Position numbers and translations under genes: made by a program
In this document: in pieces, positions 55,879 to 64,000 of the stretch
Position numbering within the stretch: position 1 is the stretch's first letter
Layout of the letters: every line of letters begins with the position of its first letter
Source: HXMU1420-13 sp965228545
GTDB lineage: Bacteria; Bacteroidota; Rhodothermia; Balneolales; Balneolaceae
Direction of reading: 5' to 3'
NCBI GenBank assembly: GCA_965228545.1
Contig: OZ245822.1
Span: 1,302,001-1,366,000, forward strand
Length of the DNA: 64,000 bases
The notes under the pieces: generated by a model
What the model saw: only the letters and a program-made list of their open reading frames with translations
Told to the model about the DNA's origin: nothing
Database searches by the model: none

Positions 55879-58536
55879 TTAAAAACTCAATGTAAATCCA
55901 ATACTTACGCGCCTTGGTGCAGAATAATAATCTGGCCTAAACAAATACTCTGATTTAGAATTAAGACCTTGTGGTTCTCCGGTTTGAAATCTCATATTTG
56001 GAAAAGCTCGTCCTGTATCATTATAAACCTGAATTTCATTTTGCAAATCGAACACATTGTATATGCGTGCAAAAAAACTAGCTGCTTGGTTTGCAATTTT
56101 AAACCCTTTGGATGCGTAAATATCAAAGTTGAGATACATTGGTTTACGATCGGAGTTTTCTAGTCCTATTCGTTCGTTTGCCCGAGATGGGGTGTATGGA
56201 AATCCTGAACCTAGTTCGCCAAGCAGAGTAACTACCCAATTCGAATTAGTGAGTACACTGGTGGTTGCATTTAATTGATGTCGGCGATCCCAGTCTAATG
56301 GAACAAGCTGTTTTTCTGTTTCAATTCCGGCTTGTTCATCGAGTAATCTGGATTGTGGGTCGCTCGCATTTCCCATCGCAATTTGATACGCATAGTTTAT
56401 ACTAAAACTAAAATTATTCTCCATTCTGCGTTCTATATCTAATATCAGACCTTTGGTTTGCCCATAATCTGTATTAATAAAACGCCCATATTTCGACAAT
56501 GGAAATGGTTCATCTACCCCGGGTTGTATGGTTTCGATCCTGGTTCCAAGTAGATTTCTAATGTCTTTATAGAATGCGGTCAGTTTTACTGATAAAATAT
56601 TGTTGAAACCTTGTTGCAAACCCATTTCATACGAAGTAGTTTGTTGAGGCTTTAAGTTAGGATTTCCAAAAACCCGCCCGAGACCAGACTCAGGATCGTA
56701 TGTAAAATCAGGGTTTCTGTAGAGATATTGGAAGGATGGAATCTGAAAAAAGTGTCCATATGATACATGAACGATACCGGTTTCGGTAATAGGATAAGCC
56801 AAACCTACACGAGGTGATAACTGCCAATTTGGTTCGGTTTTTATTCGACTTGAAGTAGTTGGTCTACCATAATCGGAGGGAATCTCGCTATTAGAGTCAA
56901 AATAATCGAACCGTAAGCCTAAGTTTACAACGAGGTAGTCGAATTCCATTTTGTCTTGAACATAAACGCTGAACTCGATGGGTTGCTCATCGTAATACAC
57001 ATGATCTGGAGTACCTTCGGGTGGAATTGCAGGTTCAAAAGTTGTAGAAGAATTATTTTTGATCTCAAATTCTCTAAACTCGATGTTATGCAATTTAAAC
57101 TGTACACCCGACTTAATCATATGTCGACGATTAATCTGGCTTGTAACATCGGTACCTGCAACCAATGTACGTGTCTCTCTATTTGCATGATCCATAATTG
57201 CCCCCCCACGATAGAATGAGAAATTACCACCTAAAAAATTTCGAGCATCATCGCGTGGATACCGTGGATCCAGTGGGTTTTCATATACATACGATTCACT
57301 GCGATTAATAAAGTATGCACCTTTCAAATTCATAAATGTTTTAGAATTGAAGGTGTAGCTGTTCACTAAGTTAAACGTAATAGACTCTCCATAATTTGTA
57401 GGAATTCCATTCGGGTTGTATTGATATAGGTGATTGTAATTTTGGCCAGAATCGGTTTGGTAGAGCCCTGTAATCGATAACTTATTCCCATTTATATGTC
57501 GAGTACTTAGCTTTAGCTGCAGCGTATTTTGCTCTCCCCAATTCATCGAATTATATGAGCTATCGCCTAGTTCTGGCACATAAACTTGCCTACCTTCAAT
57601 ATCAACTAACTCACCATAATCGTTACTTTGGCCTAAAGGTTTTACAATTTCTTGCCCGTATAAATACCCGTTATCATACGTTCTGCGACCTGAAATAAAG
57701 AAATTGAGATTTTTTTTCGTACCCGGTACCGGTCCACTTATTGCTCCTTGTATATCATAAATATCTAGAGGGCTTACACTTGAAATATTTTGAAAATCAG
57801 AAGTACGATTTGTTAAATAATCGCCCGTATACGCCGAGATATTACCTTCTAATTTATCCCCTCCATCTTTTGTAACAATATTTACAATACCAGATTGAGC
57901 TTGGCCAAATTCTGCATTAAAAGTACCTGAAATCACTTCTACTTCCTGAATAGAGTTATTCTCAACTTGGTATGCGTAAGAGTTATCGAATGAATCGTTA
58001 ATTGGTATACCGTCTACTAGATAAGCTACTTCACCTATCCGCCCACCTCTAAAGTGCCCGTTTACCACTCCGGACTGTAGGTTAACCACATCATTAAAAT
58101 TCTCGACCGGTAAAAGTTTTAAATCGTCGGCAGAAATAGAGGCTTTTGATGAGGTAAGGTCTCTCTCAACAATTGGTCGTTCGGCAACTACGGTGATTTC
58201 TTCTCCTTCAATTACAGATTCTTCAAGTTGAAAATCTACTTTTGTGGTTTGATTAATCTTTACCCTAACGTTTTGTACAACTTGTGTACTAAAGCCCAGA
58301 AAAGATGCTTTTAATTGATAGGTACCGGGAGATACGTTTAGAATAGTATAGTAACCATCAACATCGGTAACAGCACCTTGTTGCGTACCATCAATTGAAA
58401 CATTTACACCCGGAAGGGATTCACCTTGTGCGTCTAAAACGCGTCCTGTTATTTTTCCTGTAGTAGCAAATACAGATATACTGGAAAACAAGGTTAAAAA
58501 AAATAATAGGCTAATGCTTTTTATAACATTCATCAT
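55879..58536 (-). CDS. TonB-dependent receptor with carboxypeptidase-like N-terminal domain
   Basis: About 885 residues from ATG 58536; an ATG at 58593 adds an unlikely charged leader. Signal peptide (LFSSISVFA), CarboxypepD_reg_2 (about 25-110, GRVLDAQGESLPGVNVSIDG), plug with VDGIPINDSFDN, and barrel to SIGFTLSF. It differs from SusC (no VVVVGYG/TVLKDGSA pattern), thus an oar/outer-receptor subtype. No SusD neighbours; the next genes are a giant surface protein and PorV-like barrel. Transports the operon's ligand across the outer membrane (inference). Confidence 0.9.
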   Translation of the reverse strand: MMNVIKSISLLFFLTLFSSISVFATTGKITGRVLDAQGESLPGVNVSIDGTQQGAVTDVDGYYTILNVSPGTYQLKASFLGFSTQVVQNVRVKINQTTKVDFQLEESVIEGEEITVVAERPIVERDLTSSKASISADDLKLLPVENFNDVVNLQSGVVNGHFRGGRIGEVAYLVDGIPINDSFDNSYAYQVENNSIQEVEVISGTFNAEFGQAQSGIVNIVTKDGGDKLEGNISAYTGDYLTNRTSDFQNISSVSPLDIYDIQGAISGPVPGTKKNLNFFISGRRTYDNGYLYGQEIVKPLGQSNDYGELVDIEGRQVYVPELGDSSYNSMNWGEQNTLQLKLSTRHINGNKLSITGLYQTDSGQNYNHLYQYNPNGIPTNYGESITFNLVNSYTFNSKTFMNLKGAYFINRSESYVYENPLDPRYPRDDARNFLGGNFSFYRGGAIMDHANRETRTLVAGTDVTSQINRRHMIKSGVQFKLHNIEFREFEIKNNSSTTFEPAIPPEGTPDHVYYDEQPIEFSVYVQDKMEFDYLVVNLGLRFDYFDSNSEIPSDYGRPTTSSRIKTEPNWQLSPRVGLAYPITETGIVHVSYGHFFQIPSFQYLYRNPDFTYDPESGLGRVFGNPNLKPQQTTSYEMGLQQGFNNILSVKLTAFYKDIRNLLGTRIETIQPGVDEPFPLSKYGRFINTDYGQTKGLILDIERRMENNFSFSINYAYQIAMGNASDPQSRLLDEQAGIETEKQLVPLDWDRRHQLNATTSVLTNSNWVVTLLGELGSGFPYTPSRANERIGLENSDRKPMYLNFDIYASKGFKIANQAASFFARIYNVFDLQNEIQVYNDTGRAFPNMRFQTGEPQGLNSKSEYLFRPDYYSAPRRVSIGFTLSF

Positions 58537-58599
58537 TTTAAAATGTGAGTGTTTGTGGAAAAAGAGAAACCAGGCTTCACCCCGGCTTCTCATCTTGGG

Positions 58600-61248
58600 T
58601 TATTTAATAAGTGTCATTCTTTTTACTTCACTGTAATTTTGAGTCGACAAGCGGTAGATATAAACACCACTAGGTAAACTTGTTGCATCAAAATCATAGG
58701 TATGTAAGCCACTATTCAATTGTTGACCTGAAACAATATCGATCACTTTTTGGCCCAGCATATTATACACTGTTAGGTCCACAGTACCGGGATTGTCCAG
58801 CTCAAATGAAATTCTAGTAGTAGGATTAAAAGGGTTAGGATAATTTTGAAGCAGACGAATAGTTGATGGATTGTCTTCTTCAATTTCTGTTTCTGGCGTT
58901 GTAGAAACTTCAGTAAATACACCACCAAGATTAGTAATACTTACATCATCCCAGAACACAGCTCCTTCGAAGGCATGCCAGTACCGTAGGCGTAGTTCCA
59001 TACCCACAGCATCTTCTTTCGGATATACTACAAAAGCGTATTGAGTCCACCCACTTGTTTCTGTACGGGTAGCTAATGGAATTACATTTGGATTATAATC
59101 GCCATTTAAGCGAATATCTAAGCCACCAATTTCTCCATATCCCGCCGTTCCGCCTTCCATATTGTTATACCAAAGGGCCGTCATACCAATGTTGTTGTCT
59201 CCTTTCCCGATGCTATCAGGATGTGGAACGTTCTCGTACTTCACCCAAAAACTCACCAATAGCGGCTCACCCGGTGTTACCGGTACTCGTTCGCTTATCG
59301 CCACGGCTTCGCTCGCATCCGGATCTAATTGCTCTACGCGTGTGCTGTAGCTTCCACTGTGGGCTTGCTCATCGCTTCGGGTTACCGCAAACTGCGACTC
59401 TGCCGGCCAATCCGGACTGCCTTGATCAAAGCCTCCCGGATACCAATAGTACCAGGTGTCGCTCATATCCATGTTGGGATTAAACCAGCCACCGGCCCAG
59501 CCTTCTGCTCCCTCTGCCGAGCGAATGAAGATATCCTCCAGATACACCGTACCCGTAGCATTGGCTCCTTTTCGGAAGCTAATTTTTACACTCTTCGCAG
59601 CCTGTTCGCTTGGCAAGGTAATGGCTCCTAACGAGGTACTGTTTAATTCTACCCAACCACCAGTGCTGGCTTGATCTTGGGGAACATCCATTACCACCGG
59701 CGCGCCTAGCACATCGTTGCCATCGGCATCAAAAAACTCGTACACCAGCTGAAACTTCTCATCATCTCCAGATGGGGCAGTATTCACGCCCTCGGCATAC
59801 ACCCAGCCACCTACAATGATTTCCGGCGTACCTGATGCAGGAATACCTGCCACCCAGTTTCGAACGGCTTCGTTCTGCGCCCAGCTTGCCGCTCCGCTTC
59901 CGCTAAGTTTTAAACTGTAACTCTCCGTGCGGTAGCGCTCGCTACTCCATTCCGCACCCGCTCCTTCTGGTGTCCAATACGCCGGAACTTCCGACTCAAA
60001 TCCACCATTCGATAGTAGATCAGGTAGTGCATTATTTACATCTGTAACAGGTGCAATAAATACATCATCCCAGAACACAGCTCCTTCGAAGGCATGCCAG
60101 TACCGTAGGCGTAGTTCCATACCCACAGCATCTTCTTTCGGATATACTACAAAAGCGTATTGAGTCCACCCACTTGTTTCTGTACGGGTAGCTAAAGGAA
60201 TTACATTTGGATTATAATCGCCATTTAAGCGAATATCTAAGCCACCAATTTCTCCATACCCCGCCGTTCCGCCTTCCATATTGTTATACCAAAGGGCCGT
60301 CATACCAATGTTGTTGTCTCCTTTGCCAATACTATCAGGATGTGGAACGTTCTCGTACTTCACCCAGAAACTCACCAATAGCGGCTCACCCGGTGTTACC
60401 GGCACGCGTTCACTTATGGCCACGGCTTCACTCGCATCCGGATCTAATTGCTCTACACGTGTACTGTAGCTTCCACTGTGGGCTTGCTCATCGCTTCGAG
60501 TTACCGCAAACTGCGACTCTGCCGGCCAATTCGGGCTTCCTTGATCAAAGCCACCCGGATACCAATAATACCACGTGTCGCTCATATCCATATTTGGGTT
60601 AAACCAGCCACCGGCCCAACCTTCTGCTCCCTCTGCCGAGCGAATGAAGATATCCTCCAGATACACCGTACCCGTAGCATTGGCTCCTTTTCGGAAGCTA
60701 ATTTTTACACTCTTCGCAGCCTGTTCGCTCGGTAAGGTAATAGCCCCTAACGATGTACTGTTTAATTCTACCCAACCATCGGTACTGGCTTGATCTTGGG
60801 GAACATCCATTACCACCGGCGCGCCTAGCACATCGTTGCCATCGGCATCAAAAAACTCGTACACCAGCTGAAACTTCTCATCATCTCCAGATGGGGCAGT
60901 ATTCACGCCCTCGGCATACACCCAGCCACCTACAATGATTTCCGGCGTACCTGATGCAGGAATACCTGCCACCCAGTTTCGAACGGCTTCGTTCTGCGCC
61001 CAGCTTGCCGCTCCGCTTCCGCTAAGTTTTAAACTGTAACTCTCCGTGCGGTAGCGCTCGCTACTCCATTCCGCACCCGCTCCTTCTGGTGTCCAATACG
61101 CCGGAACTTCCGACTCAAATCCACCATTCGATAACAAGTTTACACTTTCAGCTTGTGAAAGTGCTGGGGTTTGTGCTTGTGCAAATTGCGCAACTCCTAG
61201 TAAGAGCATTACCCCCCAACACAAACTTTGCATAGTATTTATTTTCAT
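58600..61248 (-). CDS. T9SS-exported protein with two near-identical carbohydrate-binding-like units
   Basis: 882 residues. Signal peptide (VAQFAQA), two copies of a 373-residue unit (about 38-395 and 411-768), each made of two beta-sandwich modules (LLSNGGFESEVPAYW ... and FAVTRSDEQAHSGSYSTRVE ... AVFWDDV; CBM_4_9-like), then a type A sorting domain (NYPNPFNPTTRISFEL ... RMTLIK) for T9SS. No catalytic motif. First gene of the operon, next to a LacI-like gene. Each unit looks like a glycan-binding surface module; identical copies would increase avidity. Confidence 0.85.
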   Translation of the reverse strand: MKINTMQSLCWGVMLLLGVAQFAQAQTPALSQAESVNLLSNGGFESEVPAYWTPEGAGAEWSSERYRTESYSLKLSGSGAASWAQNEAVRNWVAGIPASGTPEIIVGGWVYAEGVNTAPSGDDEKFQLVYEFFDADGNDVLGAPVVMDVPQDQASTDGWVELNSTSLGAITLPSEQAAKSVKISFRKGANATGTVYLEDIFIRSAEGAEGWAGGWFNPNMDMSDTWYYWYPGGFDQGSPNWPAESQFAVTRSDEQAHSGSYSTRVEQLDPDASEAVAISERVPVTPGEPLLVSFWVKYENVPHPDSIGKGDNNIGMTALWYNNMEGGTAGYGEIGGLDIRLNGDYNPNVIPLATRTETSGWTQYAFVVYPKEDAVGMELRLRYWHAFEGAVFWDDVFIAPVTDVNNALPDLLSNGGFESEVPAYWTPEGAGAEWSSERYRTESYSLKLSGSGAASWAQNEAVRNWVAGIPASGTPEIIVGGWVYAEGVNTAPSGDDEKFQLVYEFFDADGNDVLGAPVVMDVPQDQASTGGWVELNSTSLGAITLPSEQAAKSVKISFRKGANATGTVYLEDIFIRSAEGAEGWAGGWFNPNMDMSDTWYYWYPGGFDQGSPDWPAESQFAVTRSDEQAHSGSYSTRVEQLDPDASEAVAISERVPVTPGEPLLVSFWVKYENVPHPDSIGKGDNNIGMTALWYNNMEGGTAGYGEIGGLDIRLNGDYNPNVIPLATRTETSGWTQYAFVVYPKEDAVGMELRLRYWHAFEGAVFWDDVSITNLGGVFTEVSTTPETEIEEDNPSTIRLLQNYPNPFNPTTRISFELDNPGTVDLTVYNMLGQKVIDIVSGQQLNSGLHTYDFDATSLPSGVYIYRLSTQNYSEVKRMTLIK
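58942..60014 (-). repeat. Intragenic tandem repeat, unit B
   Basis: Pairs with 60061-61133 at an offset of 1119 bp (373 codons). Exact identity over 59666-60014 (349 bp), few substitutions elsewhere. Confidence 0.92.
60061..61133 (-). repeat. Intragenic tandem repeat, unit A
   Basis: Partner of 58942-60014. The 46-bp junction between units (60015-60060) has no counterpart in sequence inside the units. Exact run 60785-61133. Confidence 0.92.
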
Positions 61249-61292
61249 AGTTGATCCTTTTTTTTGTTAATCCGTAATTCGTTTTCGATTAC

Positions 61293-61304
61293 GGAAGCGT
61301 TTCC
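61293..61304. promoter_or_regulatory. LacI-type operator-like palindrome upstream of the operon
   Basis: GGAAGCGTTTCC, near-perfect palindrome with a CG centre, 45 bp before the first operon gene (start 61248) and just after the lacI-type stop. The inner ten bases GAAGCGTTTC recur inverted at 62389-62398. Matches the look of LacI/GalR-family operators. Confidence 0.6.
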
Positions 61305-61320
61305 AGTTATCCGAAAATTT

Positions 61321-62367
61321 TTAAGTTGACCCACGCACAACTAACTCCGAGGGTACTGTGAGAGCATGATTACCCCGATCAAATTTGCTTTGCTCATCTT
61401 GTTTATCTTCTAGAAGCTCTGCAAGGTATCTCAAAGCCAGTTCTCCAAATTGTTCTTTAAACACCCTTACAGTAGTTAATGGCGGAGAAGCGTACTTTGC
61501 CCCATCCACATCATCAAATCCAACAACGGCTAACTCTTCTGGAATTTTGATATTCTCATTCTCACAATACTTCATTAGTCCTAGCGCCATCGCATCGTTT
61601 GCGCAAATAACTGCAGTTGGTTTTACAGATGAGTTTAACATGAATTCGGCCATCTTAAAGCCGGTATCGAAGGTTGGAGAACCGGCATCATCCATAAATA
61701 TGTACTCGGTAGAGTTTGAGACTCCATTCTTTATCATTCCTAATTGATATCCTTCCATACGTTCAGCAATACTGGGATGATTTTTATCTGCTCCGATAAA
61801 ACAAATTTCTTTATGACCGAGAGTAGCCAAATATCGAAACGCTTCTAGAGTAGCATTTCGGTTATCCACCGAAATAGAGGAGTATGATTTATATTGATAA
61901 TCCGCAAACACAAATGGAATACCTGAGTTTTCTACTTCTTCGATGAGTAAGTGATTTACTTTACCTGCAATAATAATCCCATCTACATTGCGCTCCTTCA
62001 ACAGTCTTGGAGTATCTTCTCCGGGTATGTAATCATCCGGAACTGTGGCTAACAATACGTAGTAATTCTGTTTATTCGATTCAAACTCGGCCCCTAAAAA
62101 AATTCGGGTATAGAAAGGTTCACTTCTCGTAAAATGTGATTCTCTCAGTATAAAACCGATATTATTCGTTTTATTTGAGGCAAGATTTCTGGCTGAAGCA
62201 GTAGGAACATAGCCTAGCTCATCAATTGAATTTCGAATACTTCTTCTTTTTTCATCACTCACATAGCCTTTATTATTAACAACCATGGAGACGGTAGAAA
62301 TTGATGATTTAGAATGCTCCGCTACATCTTTAATCGTAATCTTCTTTACTGTTTTTTGGGTATCCAA
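61321..62367 (-). CDS. LacI/GalR-family transcriptional regulator
   Basis: 348 residues. N-terminal HTH (about 9-30, ITIKDVAEHSKSSISTVS) with hinge helix (YVPTASARNLAS), then a periplasmic-binding-like effector domain (NIGFILRESHFTRSEP, VDGIIIAGK, FVFADYQYKSYSSISVDNRNA, AVVGFDDVDGAKYASPPLTTV). Start is TTG at 62367; no ATG is available upstream. Likely represses or activates the operon in response to an imported oligosaccharide. Operators before its own start and before the operon point to autoregulation plus control of the operon. Confidence 0.9.
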   Translation of the reverse strand: MDTQKTVKKITIKDVAEHSKSSISTVSMVVNNKGYVSDEKRRSIRNSIDELGYVPTASARNLASNKTNNIGFILRESHFTRSEPFYTRIFLGAEFESNKQNYYVLLATVPDDYIPGEDTPRLLKERNVDGIIIAGKVNHLLIEEVENSGIPFVFADYQYKSYSSISVDNRNATLEAFRYLATLGHKEICFIGADKNHPSIAERMEGYQLGMIKNGVSNSTEYIFMDDAGSPTFDTGFKMAEFMLNSSVKPTAVICANDAMALGLMKYCENENIKIPEELAVVGFDDVDGAKYASPPLTTVRVFKEQFGELALRYLAELLEDKQDEQSKFDRGNHALTVPSELVVRGST

Positions 62368-62388
62368 AATAAAAATCTTTGAATTATC

Positions 62389-62398
62389 GAAACGCTTC
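62389..62398. promoter_or_regulatory. LacI-type operator-like site before the regulator gene
   Basis: GAAACGCTTC, the reverse complement of GAAGCGTTTC at 61294-61303; it lies 22 bases upstream of the lacI-type start codon and also upstream of the divergent ATPase gene (start 62564), so could control both. Confidence 0.55.
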
Positions 62399-62563
62399 TA
62401 TAATTTTCTGGAAATAAATGAAAAAGTCAATACTATTTTATCTTCACTAAAGATTTTGAAGACTTTGTATTGATGGGGAGTTGATTTCGGTTAGCTTAGA
62501 TAACAACAGAATCGTTGGTAGGTTCACAAATCAGCCAGTTTGTAACTCATAATTAACCCTACT

Positions 62564-63664
62564 ATGTCTTATATAAAACTTGATAGAGTTCACAAGTCGT
62601 TTGGCAAAACCGACGTTGTTAAAAATGTAAGCATTGATATAAATCAAGGTGAGTTTCTTGTTCTAGTAGGCCCTTCTGGTTGCGGAAAATCTACACTACT
62701 AAGAATGATTGCCGGTCTTGAATCCATCGATTCTGGCACAATTTCGATAGATGGTACGATTATAAATGATACAGCACCTAAAGATCGAAATATTGCTATG
62801 GTTTTTCAGAATTATGCACTTTATCCTCACATGACTGTATACGAAAATTTAGCTTTTGGATTAAAAATAAAGGGGATTAAAAAGAAGGAATATGATTCAA
62901 AAATTAAAGATACAGCTAATTTATTAGGCCTCTCTGAATTATTAGAACGGCGTCCAAAACAATTATCAGGTGGCCAAAAACAGCGTATTGCAGTTGGTAG
63001 AGCTATCGTTCGAAATCCAAAAGCTTTTTTGTTCGATGAACCCCTAAGCAACTTAGATGCAAAACTAAGAGTAAAAATGAGAGCTGATCTATTAAAGTTG
63101 CACAAACAACAGAAAGCTACTAGCCTTTATGTTACTCATGATCAGGTTGAAGCAATGACAATGGCAGACCGTGTTGTTGTACTTGATAAAGGCGTAATCC
63201 AACAAATAGATACTCCACTAAATGTTTATCAAAATCCTGCAAATTTATTTGTTGCCAGCTTTATGGGTAGCCCGGCAATGAATATTTTAAAAGGAACTCT
63301 GATAGAGAATGCATCTTCGTTTGATTTTGAGTTAGATAGTGAGCTTTTTTTTACGGGAATTCCAAAATACAAATGGCTTTCAGAGGGTAAAATAATAATT
63401 GGCCTGCGCCCTGAACATATTTCTGTATATAAAAAACAAGAGCATCACCTTACTTCCGTGCGTGCTTTTAAGGTAGATTTAATCGAACATATGGGAGATT
63501 ACTCATATGCTCATGTTGCAATAAACAGTGAAGAAAGCTGGACCTTAAAAACATCACCAAACAGCATAATAAAAGACAGTGATCGGGTAAAATTATCAGT
63601 AGATGCATCAAACATGTATTTTTTTGACGCAAATAGTACTGTCCGATTGGTTGGGGAAGAATAG
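62564..63664 (+). CDS. ABC importer ATPase (MsmK/UgpC/MalK-type)
   Basis: 366 residues. Walker A GPSGCGKST, Q-loop FQNYALYPHM, signature LSGGQKQR, Walker B LFDEPLSNLD, switch His in VTHDQ, plus the C-terminal TOBE regulatory domain (LRPEHISV onward). Serves carbohydrate importers and may energise the permease pair at 48524-50208, which lacks its own ATPase. Divergent from the LacI-type gene, with a shared 196-bp regulatory region containing the operator-like site. Start ATG 62564. Confidence 0.95.
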   Translation: MSYIKLDRVHKSFGKTDVVKNVSIDINQGEFLVLVGPSGCGKSTLLRMIAGLESIDSGTISIDGTIINDTAPKDRNIAMVFQNYALYPHMTVYENLAFGLKIKGIKKKEYDSKIKDTANLLGLSELLERRPKQLSGGQKQRIAVGRAIVRNPKAFLFDEPLSNLDAKLRVKMRADLLKLHKQQKATSLYVTHDQVEAMTMADRVVVLDKGVIQQIDTPLNVYQNPANLFVASFMGSPAMNILKGTLIENASSFDFELDSELFFTGIPKYKWLSEGKIIIGLRPEHISVYKKQEHHLTSVRAFKVDLIEHMGDYSYAHVAINSEESWTLKTSPNSIIKDSDRVKLSVDASNMYFFDANSTVRLVGEE

Positions 63665-63924
63665 TATCTGTAACCACATATTTACGCGCATTTTCATTTT
63701 GCATGTATTGTGGCGGGCGTTTTACATCATGAGTTAGCTGTCCTTTGCTGGATCGTTTATTTTAATACTTTATCACAATCACAAAGTTCAATCATTAATA
63801 TTTGATAAGCACTTTATTCAATTGAGTGCAGAATAACAGTCAGTATTAGAACGATAATCAACGATACACGTTTATAAGAAATAGAAACAACGCTATAGAA
63901 TTTAAGTTCAAAGATTTCTATTAA
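63665..63924. other. Intergenic region after the ATPase gene
   Basis: AT-rich, no gene, RNA or strong terminator recognised. A weak hairpin GCACT/AGTGC (about 63809-63829) is the only notable structure. Confidence 0.4.
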
Positions 63925-64000
63925 ATTTCGCATGTCTTGCTAATTAAGTTCCAGGCCAATACGGTTAACCCACTCTGGGGGATTACAGTTGATACTAGCT
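63925..64000 (+). pseudogene. Fragment similar to the end part of the DUF457-type gene
   Basis: Bases 63970-64000 are identical to 44765-44795 inside the gene at 43901. Translated in the same frame the fragment reads NTVNPLWGITVDTS against TTVTPLWGITVDTS, so similarity extends a few residues beyond the exact run. A stop (63922-63924) closes the frame upstream. Continues beyond the window. Confidence 0.55.

Noticed and set aside
62399..62563. Promoter box for the ATPase gene
   Set aside because: AT-rich segments give only partial matches, none better than expected in such sequence.
1..64000. CRISPR array, phage or classical insertion sequence
   Set aside because: No regularly spaced short repeats, integrase, transposase or phage structural genes were seen; the visible repeats are gene duplications or the MITE-like pair.

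Overview
The window reads as a chromosomal stretch of a Bacteroidota/Balneolota-type marine bacterium. The clues are a SusC/SusD pair, C-terminal type IX secretion (T9SS) sorting domains with the NYPNPFNP motif, PorV-like and DUF3078 outer-membrane proteins, many lipoproteins, and ASPIC/UnbV-VCBS proteins. The lineage is inferred from gene content and style (NYPNPFNP tails are typical of Balneolota and relatives), not from a marker gene. No rRNA, tRNA, CRISPR array, phage or classical insertion sequence was seen.

Layout. (1) 1-1052: 3' end of a PAS/HisKA_2 histidine kinase, convergent with the next block. (2) 1049-12768 (minus): a SusC/SusD operon followed by two ASPIC/VCBS giants with a small lipoprotein between them; the C-terminal halves of the two giants are almost identical DNA. 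(3) 13306-19099 (minus): vanadium-haloperoxidase-like lipoprotein, a third ASPIC/VCBS protein and a DUF3078 outer-membrane protein. (4) 19197-19960: a DUF559 endonuclease-like gene flanked by two copies of a MITE-like repeat. (5) 20026-41336: a beta-glucan (laminarin-type) utilisation locus with a GH13 lipoprotein, a membrane-anchored LuxR-type regulator, a T9SS cargo protein, four GH17 domains (one fused to an MFS sugar transporter), GH30, a GH149/GH94-like phosphorylase, GH16, a multi-CBM lipoprotein, and an outer-membrane barrel with a glycosidase-like domain at its N-terminus. This locus has no SusC/SusD of its own. (6) 41999-44884: a miniature flagellin-like gene, then a metallo-beta-lactamase-fold hydrolase and a DUF457-type membrane protein. 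(7) 44948-63664: a LacI-associated glycoside operon with TonB receptor, large T9SS-type surface protein, PorV-like barrel, tandem-CBM T9SS protein, binding-protein ABC importer, an alpha/alpha-toroid-like lipoprotein and two GH130 enzymes. The ABC ATPase is transcribed divergently.

How it may work together (inference). In the laminarin locus, surface GH16, GH17 and GH30 lipoproteins would cut and debranch beta-1,3/1,6-glucan. The barrel fusion could handle or pass oligosaccharides, the MFS-GH17 fusion would carry them across the inner membrane, and the signal-less GH17 proteins plus the phosphorylase would finish them in the cytoplasm. In the second system a TonB receptor working without SusD would feed a periplasmic ABC importer, with GH130 enzymes phosphorolysing or hydrolysing (probably beta-mannosidic) products. 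LacI-type operator-like sites sit before both lacI and the operon.

Most notable: the barrel/glycosidase and transporter/GH17 fusions, the SusD-less TonB-ABC-GH130 operon, the 1.2-kb exact identity between neighbouring ASPIC genes, the DUF559/MITE pairing, the mini-flagellin, and a short duplicated gene fragment at the right edge.
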